From Agapanthus africanus (Eukaryota > Streptophyta > Magnoliopsida > Asparagales > Amaryllidaceae), in the NCBI GenBank assembly GCA_030015575.1, contig CM057337.1, forward strand, positions 336,422,583 through 336,486,582: a stretch of DNA of 64,000 nucleotides, in the 5' to 3' direction. The notes under the pieces are model-generated. The model saw only the letters and a program-made list of their open reading frames with translations. It had not been told where the DNA came from and did no database searches. Position 1 is the first letter of the stretch. Every line of letters starts with the position of its first letter. This document shows, one piece after another, positions 11,007 to 22,445 of this stretch. The position numbers and the translations under genes are program-made.

Positions 11007-12728
11007 ATGCTCGGCTGGACACGGGATCATAGTGCCCGTCTTGTCCGCGTTCCTGCTATCGACACCGAAGTCGGTACTTCTTCATCTTCTTTTCCCCCAC
11101 CACACACCACATCGATCGTGATGGACGACACTCCATCTAATTATAACACCACGCTGCCACCACCCGCAGGTGCGCAAAATCCACCGCGCATCTCTCTCCA
11201 AGAAAGATGCTATCCTATCCGTGGTCCCCTTCCTACTTGTCTATCTCTTCCACCACCTAACGGGGATAATTTCGAAATTAAACCCCACTACATCAATCTG
11301 CTGCCCAAATTTCACGGGCTTGAGTCGGAAGACGCGTACGTTTTCATCACCAAATTCGAAAACGTATGCGCAATGATGGGTACTTCACAATTGACCTTAG
11401 ATGCTATGCGCTTACGTCTTCTCCCATTCACACTATGCGACTTGGCAGAAAAATGGCTTTATAATACTGCCGCACACTCTATCGCTAATTGGGATGAATT
11501 CGTCGTAGCATTTCTTAAGAAGTTTTACCCAAATCATAAGACTGCACATGTTAGGAGCGAGATTAACCAGTTCACCCAGCTTCCCAATGAACCATTTTGG
11601 AAGTGCTTTGAACGTTTCAAAGATCTGCTTGTCCAATGCCCCCATCACGGGATACAAAGATGGGATTTATATCGGATTATATATGAGGGCATTAATCCAG
11701 CGACAAAGCAGATGCTTGAAACAATGTGTCAATGCAATTTCATGTCTAAAGATGATGGCGAAGCTTGGAAATATCTGGAAGATCTTGCAGAAAGCACTTT
11801 GCAGTGGGAAAGCGTAAGACCACCTTCAACTAAGGGAGGTATACACCAGCTCGATGTTTCCATCGCAGTGAAAGCCGAAATGGCAGCGATGCAGAAGAAA
11901 CTCGATGCTATTGAGAGCAGATTCTCATCAGTCTCCCTAAATCAGGTTACGCTCCCTAAGACTGTCTGTGGTTGCTGTTCGGATCCTTCACACTTAACGG
12001 AAGAATGTCCTATGAACGCATCGTTTCAAGCTAATGCTGCTTTTCAGCAGCGACCTAGAAACGATCCTTATTCTTCCACATATAATCAAGGATGGAGGAA
12101 TCATCCTAACTTTGCTTGGAATCAAAACCAACAAAGTAATTATCAAAGTCCTCCTCCACAGCAACCACAACCACAGAATCAGCCCCCCTTTCAGTCACAA
12201 AATTTCCAAAATCCGGCCAACATTTCTACACCACAGGTGGCCGGTATTGACAACTCACTTGCACAAACTTTGGATATGTTCATGAAACAATCCATGCAAA
12301 ATTCGGCTGATATGAGGTCTTCTATTGATGCCCTAACGAAAAACTCCTCCTCCCATGGTGAGAGTATTAAATCAATAGAAAACCAAATCGCACAGTTAAA
12401 TGCCGCAATGAGTGCGAGAGAGAAAGGGAAACTCCCATCTCAACCCCTACCAAATCCTGGCCATTCACAAAGTCATAATGTGAATGCCGTCACTACGTTG
12501 AGATCGGGGAGAGTGCTGAACAACCAAGTGGGTGAGCAAGTTGATGATAGTGACACATTTGATACCCCTTCTTCTTATTCCCCTAACTCGTCTAGTCTCC
12601 CACCTTCATCCGAGCCTATTCTCCGTTTTCCCCAAGGCTCGAACCCTTCGCCCATTTCGCCAAATCTATCTAAGTCGATTCCCACTCCAGTTTTGGGATC
12701 GAATCCATCCCCACAATCTTCTCCATAA
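11007..12728 (+). CDS. gag: Gag polyprotein of Athila-like TR-GAG element
   Basis: Open frame of 573 residues. Residues 1-88 are Ser/Pro-rich. Residues about 89-270 match the retrotransposon gag domain of Athila-type elements (helical capsid region with FEIKPHYINLLPKFHGLESE, EKWLYN and FLKKFYPNHKTA). A zinc knuckle C-x2-C-x4-H-x4-C sits at C321, C324, H329 and C334. A Gln/Pro-rich stretch follows at about 370-410, then a possible short coiled segment near 430-470. The start MLGWTRD aligns with MGWTRD of the copy at 2673. Gag should form virus-like particles and bind element RNA. The frame closes at a TAA that the protease-side sequence follows in the same frame, so the protease would need readthrough or is separately dead. 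Best-preserved gene in the window. Confidence 0.9.
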   Translation: MLGWTRDHSARLVRVPAIDTEVGTSSSSFPPPHTTSIVMDDTPSNYNTTLPPPAGAQNPPRISLQERCYPIRGPLPTCLSLPPPNGDNFEIKPHYINLLPKFHGLESEDAYVFITKFENVCAMMGTSQLTLDAMRLRLLPFTLCDLAEKWLYNTAAHSIANWDEFVVAFLKKFYPNHKTAHVRSEINQFTQLPNEPFWKCFERFKDLLVQCPHHGIQRWDLYRIIYEGINPATKQMLETMCQCNFMSKDDGEAWKYLEDLAESTLQWESVRPPSTKGGIHQLDVSIAVKAEMAAMQKKLDAIESRFSSVSLNQVTLPKTVCGCCSDPSHLTEECPMNASFQANAAFQQRPRNDPYSSTYNQGWRNHPNFAWNQNQQSNYQSPPPQQPQPQNQPPFQSQNFQNPANISTPQVAGIDNSLAQTLDMFMKQSMQNSADMRSSIDALTKNSSSHGESIKSIENQIAQLNAAMSAREKGKLPSQPLPNPGHSQSHNVNAVTTLRSGRVLNNQVGEQVDDSDTFDTPSSYSPNSSSLPPSSEPILRFPQGSNPSPISPNLSKSIPTPVLGSNPSPQSSP

Positions 12729-13943
12729 ACATTGGACCCAAAACTTATTGATCAAGCACCTTATCCAAACAGGTTGAGGGGCAACAGACCAAGTCCATAA
12801 ATGGAGAAGATTGTGGAAATTTTTAAGCAAGTTAACATAAATATTCCTCTCCTAGATGCTATTCAACAAGTTCCGTCATATGCAAAAATCTTAAAGGACT
12901 TGTGCACTAGGAAGAGAAAAGTTCAAGTACCTAAAAAAGTTTTCCTTGCGAGTAATGTGAGCACTGCTTTTACACAACAACTACCCAAGAAACGAAAGGA
13001 CCCCGGAAGTCCTACAATTTCAATTTCTATTGGGGGTAAAAATATCAATCGTGCTCTACTCGATCTAGGTGCTAGTGTTAACTTGCTTCCGTATTCGGTT
13101 TATGAGCAATTAGGGATCGGAGAGTTAAAACCTGCGCATTGCACTCTTCAGATGGCCGATCGATCTATCACCCAACCTAGGGGTGAGCTAGAGGATGTGT
13201 TAATCAAAGTCGGGGAATTCATATTCCCTGTAGACTTTATCGTTATAGATACACAACCTGTAGCAAACCCACGCAATCAAATCCCGGTGATACTCGGTCG
13301 ACCCTTTTTGGCCACTTCCAACGCAGTAATCAATTGTAGAAACGGCTCTATGACCCTATCCTTTGGAAAGAAGTCAATTGAGCTTAACATTTACAAGTTG
13401 GGAAGTGAACCCTCCGAACCCTATGCTCATGTGTGTTCTGTCGAATTAATGGATGTCGACAGCAGCGAACTTGATCAACCTCATAATTCTGACTCTTTTC
13501 ATATGTTGTTGCTTGACACGGACTCTTCCACCGAGTTTTCCGGGTCAACATCTAATGAGGAACTTTATATTGAGTCTGACGATCACCCTATTTTTTCTGA
13601 TGACATTATTTTTCGGGGTATCGATGAAAGCTTTGAGGAAATTTTCGCTGATGAACTCGCATTTTTACAAGACACGGGTGTTAAGATGAATCAACTCCAA
13701 GATGAAGAAATTGGACCTTCACCCCCTCTTTTGGACAATCATGACAATGCGAGTAATCCATCATTATTATCACTGTGTCGTCTCTCCAAATTGAGACACA
13801 ATCCTTTTCCAATACACCTCTTGTCACCTCCCCACTTCTTCACGTCAATATGTGACATGTTCTTCCACCAACCTTGGTGCTTCATCGATAAAATTTTTGA
13901 ATGGTTGGTGTTGACCTTCGGTCTTTGCAAAGCTTGGCATTGA
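12729..13943 (+). pseudogene. Protease part of the gag-pro frame (retropepsin-like), separated from gag by two stops
   Basis: Same reading frame as gag, but after TAA at 12726-12728 there is a second TAA at 12798-12800; the 23 codons between align to the copy at 1-2673, which has no stop there. From the Met at 12801, 380 residues are open. The aspartic protease core has D88-L-G-A-S (Leu instead of the usual Thr/Ser, common in Athila-like proteins) and ILGRPFL at 164-170. The acidic tail (about 220-310) has no recognised domain. No RT follows. It could be translated from an internal start, but more likely the gag-pro fusion has been lost. I call it broken rather than intact because both stops lie inside conserved sequence. 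Confidence 0.75.
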
Positions 13944-15336
13944 CCAATAACCTTGACCCCCTCATGTGATTTTTAAAAGATTAAAATTGTTTAACTCAAG
14001 TTTGGGGGAGCGGTGGTATATTTTGGCTCTTGAAAGAAAATGATTTTTATAAAATTGTGAGCCTAAAATAAGTTTGGGGGAGGATTTTCACTTTCATATA
14101 TTTTTGCCTCCATTTCCTCCTAAGTCTACAGGTTTTTGAGCTTAACGGATGACATCAGTGAGGACACTGCTGTAAACAGGTTTGGGGGAGGTTTGTGCTT
14201 ATTTACACATCAATTTGCATCATATTTTGCATAAGCACAACATTTTCAAAAATTTCAAAAATTTTCTTTTATAACAAAAGAGTAGAAAGTGAAAAATTAC
14301 ATCCAAAAGATAGGAATAGTTTAAGAAAACCAAGAAAACTAGAAGTTTCCTTATACGAACTGGTAATAAGTAGTTATGAGCTGTTGTCCCAAGGGTTGGT
14401 AAGATGAAGGAAGTCACTAATCTGAGGATAAAAATAAGTCCGAAAAATAGTTTCTATTCTGGAAGCCAAACATTTGAATGTTGATACCCTACAATATGCA
14501 CCTACACACGTCTTGAAACTCGGGATAGTAGAGGATACCTTGAAATGCTCTTGTCTAAAAGCCAAAGTATGAAGGAAATGATGAAGAAAATATAAAAATG
14601 GTGAAAAGAAAAATGAACACTGGTTTTGTTATCGCCAAGGCAGCAATAAAAAAATATAGCGAGGGTGCCTCTTCACCTAGTGCCCTAAGGCCAACTGGTC
14701 TGGGAGTCACTGCTAAGCCTTAGGTAGTGCAAGACGAGGAAAACATTATCACCAAATCTGCAAACACATGAGTAATCGGTCGGTTAGTACCTCAAGAAGT
14801 ATTAACGGTCGCATGAAAATGTGTGAGCAGTTCTAAGTACTCATCAAATTAAAAAGTACTAAGGTAGATGGACAAGAGTATGATAGCTTGAATTGAATTC
14901 TCTGAGTGTAGGGATGACCATTTCACACACGTGGGGGTATATGATCAATGTTTGGATGAAAGGTAGGAATGAAGAATAAAGACGATGTTTTATTGAGGGA
15001 TAATGTGATTTCTAACATCTTTTCATGACTATTAAGATAGGGCTCATGACAACTGAAAAGCTGGCATAGTTGGAAACTCTTCTTTTCAAAGTATTTCTTT
15101 TATGGTTCTTGTCTTTATATGTAAATTTCACCATCTTTCTTTTGTTATTGGATTTTGTGGGTGCAATCCGCTGAAAACCCTCAGGAGACAACACTCCTCC
15201 TACTAGGGACACCTAGAGGTTTAACGGCTTGTTGCACATGCTCAGTGCAATCGTGTCTGCCTACGAAAGTGTGCTTAGTTTTCTCCTTTCTTTTTCTCCT
15301 CTTGAATAAACTAGTTTGCTCGGGACGATCAAAGAT
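13944..15336 (+). other. 3' non-coding region of the TR-GAG element with repeated PPT-like motifs
   Basis: 1.4 kb with no credible coding sequence. GTTTGGGGGAG-type polypurine motifs occur at 13998-14010, 14070-14083 and 14177-14191 before the true tract at 15337-15351. The last 0.6 kb is conserved in the truncated copy at 6841-7265 and 25229-25380. Confidence 0.8.
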
Positions 15337-15351
15337 AAGTTTGGGGGTATT
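15337..15351 (+). other. Polypurine tract of TR-GAG element
   Basis: AAGTTTGGGGGTATT immediately precedes the 3' LTR start TGTTCAG at 15352; equivalent to 6826-6840. Confidence 0.88.
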
Positions 15352-16805
15352 TGTTCAGTCGATAAAACTGCACATTTGTAGTACATTTTTCCTACCATTT
15401 TTATATTAAAAAAGGACCTTATTATAATATATTAAACATATGAGGGTTTATGTGTAAAAACATTATTTTCCATGTGTTAATATATTTAATTATCATTTGG
15501 TAGGAAAATGTATGCAAATAATATTATTGGTCTAATCCTAGTAGAACAAAGTCTACTAAAATCTTATATGAGTTGTTGTGCAGATTATTTCCAAGTTGTT
15601 ATGAAGGATTTAACAAACAAATCAATTTGTTGAAGAATACTTTCCAAATTAAAGAGCAAACTTGGAGACTAAGTCTGGAAGCAACCGAGAAAATATTTTC
15701 AGATTCTGAAGGTACCTAGGGATGCCAAATGTCACCATCAGAGAGCCCAAGAGAAACGACAGAGAGATCCCCACCATGGAGCGCGCTTCCGCGGCCAAAC
15801 CCACCCTGGGGCCGCGGAACCGCCGCAATGAAGAGGAGAGAGAATGTAATATTTTGGGAGATTTTCAAATGCTGAATTTTACCAACTTCTCAACAAAAAG
15901 ATTCTGGCTTCGCACTATAAAAAGGCACCGAGGGCCTCTTGGAAAATCTATCAAGCCGAAGAGATCACGAAGCTCCCGACGCTCACGCATCCAGGCTGAT
16001 CATCGACTGTTCGACTACCTCCCTAGGAAAGATCAAGAAGCAAATCAAGTTTTGTAATCATTTTCTATGGATTAAAAGTGTAGTTGAAGGAGTTGATTAA
16101 TAAAGGTAGTTTTTATTTAATTGTTTGTTTTCTTTTACATTATGTTTTCCATCTCTTTCTTTTCATATTCTTCTCCCAACATGCGCGAGTAATTCTCCGC
16201 TTGTTAGGGTTCGTAGGATTAGGGTAGGCTAATGAACGATGAAAAATATTTAAACCCTTTTTAAGTCCTATAAAGTTTAGGAACTTTATCAAAATAATCA
16301 TTAACATCCTAATCGGGCGCGCTAGCAATTCTTTACTAGTTCCGACCGCGATTAGAGATTAGATTAATGATTGTTTTGGTAAAGGCTAGATATGAACGGA
16401 GTTCTGTGTCGAGATAAGGGTTAAGAGTGGGATTCCTTTTCCCTCCAGAAACCCTAATCTACACGCATCGCCGTCGTTCTAGTTCTAAATCTATTAATGG
16501 ATAAAAAGGGTAACTTTAATTAATCATTCATAACTACTAAATCCTAACGAACCCTACAAGCCCTTCTTATTATAATTAATCACATCTTTAAACTATTCTA
16601 GATCTATATTTACATTCTTATTAAACGTAGATCTAGAAACCATCCTACAACCATTCTTATTTCTTTCTCCTTTTCAACACATCTAAAGTAAAATTAAAAG
16701 GTTCCACGTTTCCCAGAGGACGACCCGTACTCATCTCGGTCTAGCTACGTGCGACACCGTTATTGATTGCGGTTAAACTAAAAACACGATTTTTCGTAAC
16801 AATCA
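15352..16805 (+). repeat. 3' LTR of the TR-GAG element
   Basis: 1454 bp, the same length as the 5' LTR. By direct reading the differences are five single-base substitutions, at 5' LTR positions 9033, 9321, 9441, 9513 and 9956 or within a base or two of these. TATA box at 15916-15924. Confidence 0.95.
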
Positions 16806-17458
16806 ACTCCCAATACCGAGAGAGACGAATCCGTGACAATCCGATCACTGCCTCCATGTGGCTCGGGACTGTACCCAACTAAAACCTGTTTGCACGACTC
16901 CTTTGAGCCGTGGTAGGGTAGTAATCAAAGCACAGTGGGAACTCACACGAGACAAATGACAATCTCAGGTCGACAGACTAACCTGTACACATGTTACCTG
17001 GGAACTACTATCTGACAATAGGTATAATACCAACTAGCAGGTTCCCGGCGAGTCCGTCCAGTGTACTCATAACCCAATGAGCACCTGTATACTATCTTAG
17101 GTGAACAAACTAACACCAATGGCTTGTGAGACCTGGCCACCGCCCCTCGTCGGGGTCTCGATCAGTATACACTAGTCTACACTGGAGTATCGATGCCCAG
17201 TCTCGATACTCCTACGACTAGGGTCATTTAAGGATGTGCTTATAGACCCCAGCTCCCACATATATGATCGCCATCATAATGCTGGCAGTCAAGCAAGAAT
17301 CCTATGGGCTCTATCAACATGTACATGATGATAAAGACAAACCAGATAGCATACTATCATTTTGAGTAAGACCGCTTTATCGGTATAGGTCCTCACTCAA
17401 TCATCATAATCACAAGTCCGTGACTATGATAATTGCCTTGAGGGCACTATAGCCAACA
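16806..17458 (-). repeat. Copia-A 3' LTR, proximal part
   Basis: Continues the LTR broken at 8637. Its first five bases, ACTCC, are the right target duplication of the nested element. On the minus strand the LTR starts TGTTGGCTATAGTGCC at 17458, directly after the polypurine tract. Confidence 0.92.
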
Positions 17459-17469
17459 ATCTCCCACTT
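17459..17469 (-). other. Polypurine tract of Copia-A
   Basis: The minus strand reads AAGTGGGAGAT followed by TGTTGG, the usual plant copia junction. Confidence 0.9.
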
Positions 17470-20035
17470 GCACTAGGCCAATTATTGCGATGTCGGATAA
17501 TCACAGCCCGTGTGATACCGAACACCCAACTTCTCTACTAATCAGTTTCACAAAGTCCGTTTGCGAAAATGATTGCGTTCGAGAAATAGCCTCAGTGAGT
17601 GGATCCGCTCCATTGTTTCTTTCTGTATCTCTCTGTATCTCAACTTCTCGGAGAAAACTATCTCCCGAAATGAGCAATACCTGTCTTAGAATTTGTCTGG
17701 ATATTTGATGGGACCCAGTTCACAAACGAACTCCAAATCCAGCAAACCTCCTCGACTGTATCGTCCACTGAATTTAATCAGTATCCTGCGCCATGCCTTC
17801 CCTCAGTATTCGTTTGGACCACCTGTCCAACATACTGTCCCTCAAAAGAGGGAAAACTATAACTCTGACAGTCACTATGTCATCCAGGTCACAGGGGAAT
17901 CTTGAAATGATAACTGTCTCCTGAAGGAGGCTGCCGTTACCATATCCCTAGAACATCCATTTATGTTCATAAACTGCTTCCCAATGTTTCTCCACGATTG
18001 GATTGATATATCTGCTTATTGCAGCTAGTGCAAAAAACAACATCTGGTGTGGTACTTGACATTTCATGATTAACTCAATTGCCTAAGCAAGTGATATGCT
18101 AATCATGCAGATTCCTCTCCCCTTTAGTCTGTAAGACACCTTTAGAGAGGGTGACTCCATCACCTGCAAGTACACTACCATGCCAGGAGTCGTCCATTTA
18201 ATGTCAAAGTACCCAGATTAGGATACTTCCCAAATCTAGATCTAAAACCATAGATCTAGTTACCAGAAACCCTGATATTACATCCATATCCTATGTAGAG
18301 AAACAACTTTGTGACAACCATAATATAACCGATCGTAGTATAGGAATATCTCTTCCTATCAAGTGCATGTCATCCTAAATATCAGGACATCATACCCTAC
18401 TACCTTCTTACTAGATCCATCTCCTATTCTGATGAGGTCAAGACCTATGACTTTCACATCAAAAAATAGATGATCTATTTCCGCTATACCTGCTTTAGTC
18501 TGTAAATAGACATAAGCTACTTGTCCTCTATACTTCCGCTGCTCCCACTGACTACAACAACCCTCTGGCAGAGTCATATACATGTGCACTTCTAAAGCTA
18601 GTTTAGAACTACGCTATACTCATCCTCCTGCCGGGTCTTATAGTCTAGAACAACAGCAATGGTAAGTGTGGGTAAACAAGAACCTCCCTGTCACCGTCTC
18701 TGAGAAGACCGAAGTACCTCTCGGGTGCCTGAGGATACCCACCAAAACTGCGGAGTGGCTAATGGAACATCAAATCCAATTGAATCCTTAGGTTCTATTA
18801 AATTTTCAGTGATCGTTTGTGGTTCTGGAATCACTTCCAGTTCTACCATACACCCACTTCTGTTTTCTGAAAAAATCCATTTTACTAAAACTGTGGCGAG
18901 TCAAGAACAATATAAATATTGATCTTCATGATGGTAGAAAGTTAACCATCGTCAAAGCCCGGGATAATCCACAAACTGCCATTACTGAAACGTGCCTTGA
19001 ATTTATCCGGATTCTGGTTTTAAGCATCAGCCGGACAACTCCCTATACCTTAACATCGTTAAGATATAAATTGATTCTATATATATATGATATAGAAACA
19101 AAAGCACTAATTTAATTGGAACCAGATTCAAAATCATGCAACTGTCTCCAGTGCATATCAACCAAATGGAAAGAGGACAATCAGCATTACTCATCTAGGA
19201 GTGCACCCATATATGAGTAACCCGAAAGAGAAGCAAGTTCTCAAAACCATTACTATCAACGGAATACCTAACACAAGTATCTACATCTTCGAATACTTCG
19301 AAGAATCCCGATACTTCTAATAAATGGTTCTCTACTTTATTCCTATACCTATAACTTCTCAAAATCTGAACCTTGCATTTTAATGAAATACATGTCTAGA
19401 ATCAGAGAAGTTATGAGTAAACAGAATACAGTTCGAGTACCAGCCCCATTGTCCTAATGGACACTGGACAACATACAATACTTTGTATAAGTCCTCTGAG
19501 TTCAACAACTCAAACCCTGTGCGTCGTAGGTTGAAAAACTGTATTTTGGTTAAGAAGAGTTACACCGCTGTTGAATGCACCTTACCCAATCACCAACTGA
19601 TATAGGTAAATGTCATAGACACAATATCAAAAAGTTATATCTCACTTTATAAAATAAATGTACAGATATATCAGTTTGAAATTGGTGCATAACAACAGAT
19701 ATTCAAAACCAAATATTTGCCATCCGGCAAAATCCAGGTGATTTCCTCAAATATCACCAATTACTACGAATTCCGATATAATGAGGATCTAATCACCTAA
19801 TTCTCAATATCTTACTCCCACTCACCATTTGTAATAACATAGAGATATGAGAAACTGATCTGGTAAATACATACCCTGGAGTTAGATTCTTATTAGGAAA
19901 ACAGTTTTTAATTAATATCGCATAGTAAAACTGAAACATGAAAATGTTTCAAAAGGGTTAACTGGTATTCCTAGTAACGCCTCATCCATTATCCTGAATC
20001 ATGACAGTAATCATATACTTACCCGCCCTCACTGC
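17470..20035 (-). pseudogene. Copia-A pol relic (integrase, RT, RNase H remnants)
   Basis: No frame stays open for more than about 100 codons, but short copia motifs can be read on the minus strand. An integrase-like stretch lies about 19300-19500 (YSR-x-VF, then KVENH). A linker ending in a PxRY-like motif lies near 18720-18900. The terminal RNase H tail, including ADPLTEA, lies at 17590-17613. About 2.5 kb is left of a pol that usually needs 3.5 kb or more, so large deletions as well as frameshifts and stops are present. The homologous region of Copia-D is at 52059-54530. No function is expected. Confidence 0.7.
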
Positions 20036-20820
20036 TATCCCTTTATTATGTCTTTACTTATTACCTTCTGTAGACCTCCTTTACGCTAATTGGTTTTCTT
20101 CCTTCCCTACCCTTCGGCACCAGCCTAAGGTTTGGAAGAAGACTATCCAATAAACGTAATAGGTGTACTCTCCTAATCGTAGGAGCCCTCACAACATGAA
20201 AGAAGGTAATGGGAAAAGACATCTGAATAATACTATTCTTTTCCTCCTGAACCAGAATCCATCCTCGAAAAAGTTCCTTCGAGTTCGTATGTAACTATAC
20301 GATGGATTTATCCAATGGAAGTGGATATCCGTAGTGATACGGAGTGTTCTAGAGAAAAGCAAAGTGGATGTAGGAGTGGCAGGGGTATACACGATCTTTA
20401 TCGTGAATAATGGTGATCGCAACTTTCTTCGCCATTATTCTAATCCCTTTATATGTCTTTATTTATCACCTTCTGCACACCACAGTTAAGCTTGTTGATT
20501 TTCTTCCTTCCCTACCGTTCGGCACCTGCCTATGGTCTGGAGGAAGACTATCCAATAAGCTCAATAGGTGTACCCTCTACTAATCCTAGGAGCCCTCACA
20601 ATCTGAGAGAAGGTAAAGAGAAAAACAACCGAATAATCCTATTCTATCTCTCCAGAACCAGAATCCATCCTTGAAAAAGTTCCATCGAGTTCGTATGTAA
20701 CTATACGATGGATTTATCCAATGGAAGTGGACATTCGCAGTGATACGAGGTGTACTGGAGAAATGTAAAGGTGATATAGAAGTGCCAATGATGTATGCGA
20801 TACCGTGACATTCCAAAAGT
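20036..20820 (-). repeat. Tandem duplication of ~390-400 bp in Copia-A
   Basis: Two diverged copies, 20036-20440 and 20441-20820. Each has the TTCGGCACC block, the TAGGTGTAC...CTCC block and the TACGATGGATTTATCCAATGG block in the same order. The same duplication is present in Copia-D (54531-55225). Confidence 0.85.
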
Positions 20821-21540
20821 CCATAGTGTTTTAAGAAGGTTCAGTCAACTTGGTTTTATGAGTTTTAGTCAAAGGTCGGGTCAAAGTCGCAGCCATAGAG
20901 AGAGAGAGAGAGAAGAAACACTCAGCGTGCACTCTAACCTAGATTAGAATGGTTAATCATTTTATCTAATCTTGATGGCTCCTACTGTTTCCTCGAATTC
21001 TCCTCCAAACCCAAAAGGAGAATTAGTCGGAATCACCTGAGGAGTAATCCTACTCATCAGTGGGAATCGGGATCCAACTATCATCGCATGATGACTTGAT
21101 GGAAGCAACTCAAGTCACTACACTCCAGAAGGTATGCGCAAGCCTGGTAAGTTTCCTGTATATTTGAAACTCCCGATGTGTGTTTTTACCCCAAGCGGCT
21201 TATGACCTTGACTAGGTCAACATATCATAAGTCACAAGTCAAGTTCAACCCGTCATTATCCTGGATTAATTAGACCCACCCGTACGAGCCCTTGACTAGG
21301 TCAACATGACCGTACGACTGTCCTAACCAATCGCATATCCATGCAACAGAAAAGTACTACAGAGCTACCGAACACTACGCCTTGACTAGGTCAACATACG
21401 TAGCACGAATATTAAGCAATACTCGTCTGAAATGAGGGAGGGCTACGGCTGGTTTTTGGCGAAAAACCTTTAACGTAATGAACTTGATATCGTTGAAGGA
21501 ATCCAAGTGGTTTTACAAATATATAGTGGCGAAAACTTTT

Positions 21541-21790
21541 TCTAAAGAGGTCACTCCCGGTGAAGGGATCTCGGCTCTTTCCCCGTCGAATGGGGTGCAG
21601 GATATCTCAAACTGAATACCACGATACAAAGAAAAAGTAATCGACTATAGTGAAGTTATTACGTTGACGCAAACTTTTACTCAAGGGGTCACTCCCTGTG
21701 AAGGGATCTCGGCCCTTGCCTCGTCGAATGAGGTACAAGATATTCCAAACTGAATACCACGATGCAAAGCAAAAGTGTACGTCTGTAATG
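21541..21790 (-). repeat. ~128-bp tandem repeat in Copia-A leader
   Basis: Two copies sharing GTCACTCCC, GAAGGGATCTCGG, CGTCGAATG and AACTGAATACCACGAT. The homologous Copia-C pair lies at about 59590-59830. Confidence 0.8.
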
Positions 21791-22229
21791 TCAGTTTTAA
21801 AAACTCGGTTCCAACAACATCATATATAGGTTTGTTTTATCCTTGCATTGATAAGAATCAATGCAGTCCCATCAATTAATCACACCAGAAAAGAACGAAA
21901 ATAAAATGTACGTATATGCCATCCGCATTCGCCACTTGGTCCCGTCATCACCCGTTAGGTTACTTAACTAACGACAGAGCGGGGACTGGGCTGGCGCGGG
22001 TACAAAACATATACAACATCTACTAGTATATATAAATAAAAAAATATATATATATATATAACATTCGTCCCAGGCATGATATAAAGCAACATCACAGAAA
22101 CATCACAGAAGCAACACAGAATGGTGGATAATCTGGAGCCCCGGGTTTCACTTGAGCCGCAAGTGAGACTCAACGTTCCCTGTCGTATGGATAGAATGTG
22201 CAATGAAACCTAGACCTCTACGAGCGCGG

Positions 22230-22445
22230 CAAGTTACCCGCCAAAACCAGAAGTGAGGCAGCCCCCTTCAACAACGTGAATGGGCCACCCGGCACTTCTC
22301 GGAATCTGGTAACTTGAGCACCCCTCGTGGGTCAACCTATACCCCCTATGAGTACGGTGAATAGCCCGCCAATTCTAGAGTAAGGTCCCCTCCGTCCCAA
22401 CGCCATAAGATGCGGACCCGTTGCCCTCTAGAATCCGGCTATTCA
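22230..22445 (-). other. Two long multi-stem hairpins in Copia-A leader
   Basis: Hairpin 1: outer arms 22230-22238 (CAAGTTACC) and 22308-22316 (GGTAACTTG); inner arms 22249-22255 (AGAAGTG) and 22293-22299; apical arms 22267-22270 and 22277-22280. Hairpin 2: outer arms 22358-22366 (TGAATAGCC) and 22437-22445; inner arms 22372-22380 (ATTCTAGAG) and 22426-22434. All these pairs are perfect. Spacing between units is 128 bp. Confidence 0.75.

Larger units (their letters stand above)
8638..16805 (+). mobile_element. Athila-like gag-protease element without RT (TR-GAG type), complete and young
   Basis: An 8168-bp plus-strand Ty3/gypsy element with two 1454-bp LTRs (8638-10091 and 15352-16805), a tRNA-Asp primer site, gag, protease, a polypurine tract and an ACTCC target duplication. 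I count 5 substitutions between the LTRs (0.34%). The 5.26-kb internal region has no RT, RNase H or integrase, so the element must be moved by proteins of a relative. This matches the class described as terminal-repeat retrotransposons with a GAG domain. It lies inside the Copia-A 3' LTR, hence is younger than it. Confidence 0.93.
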
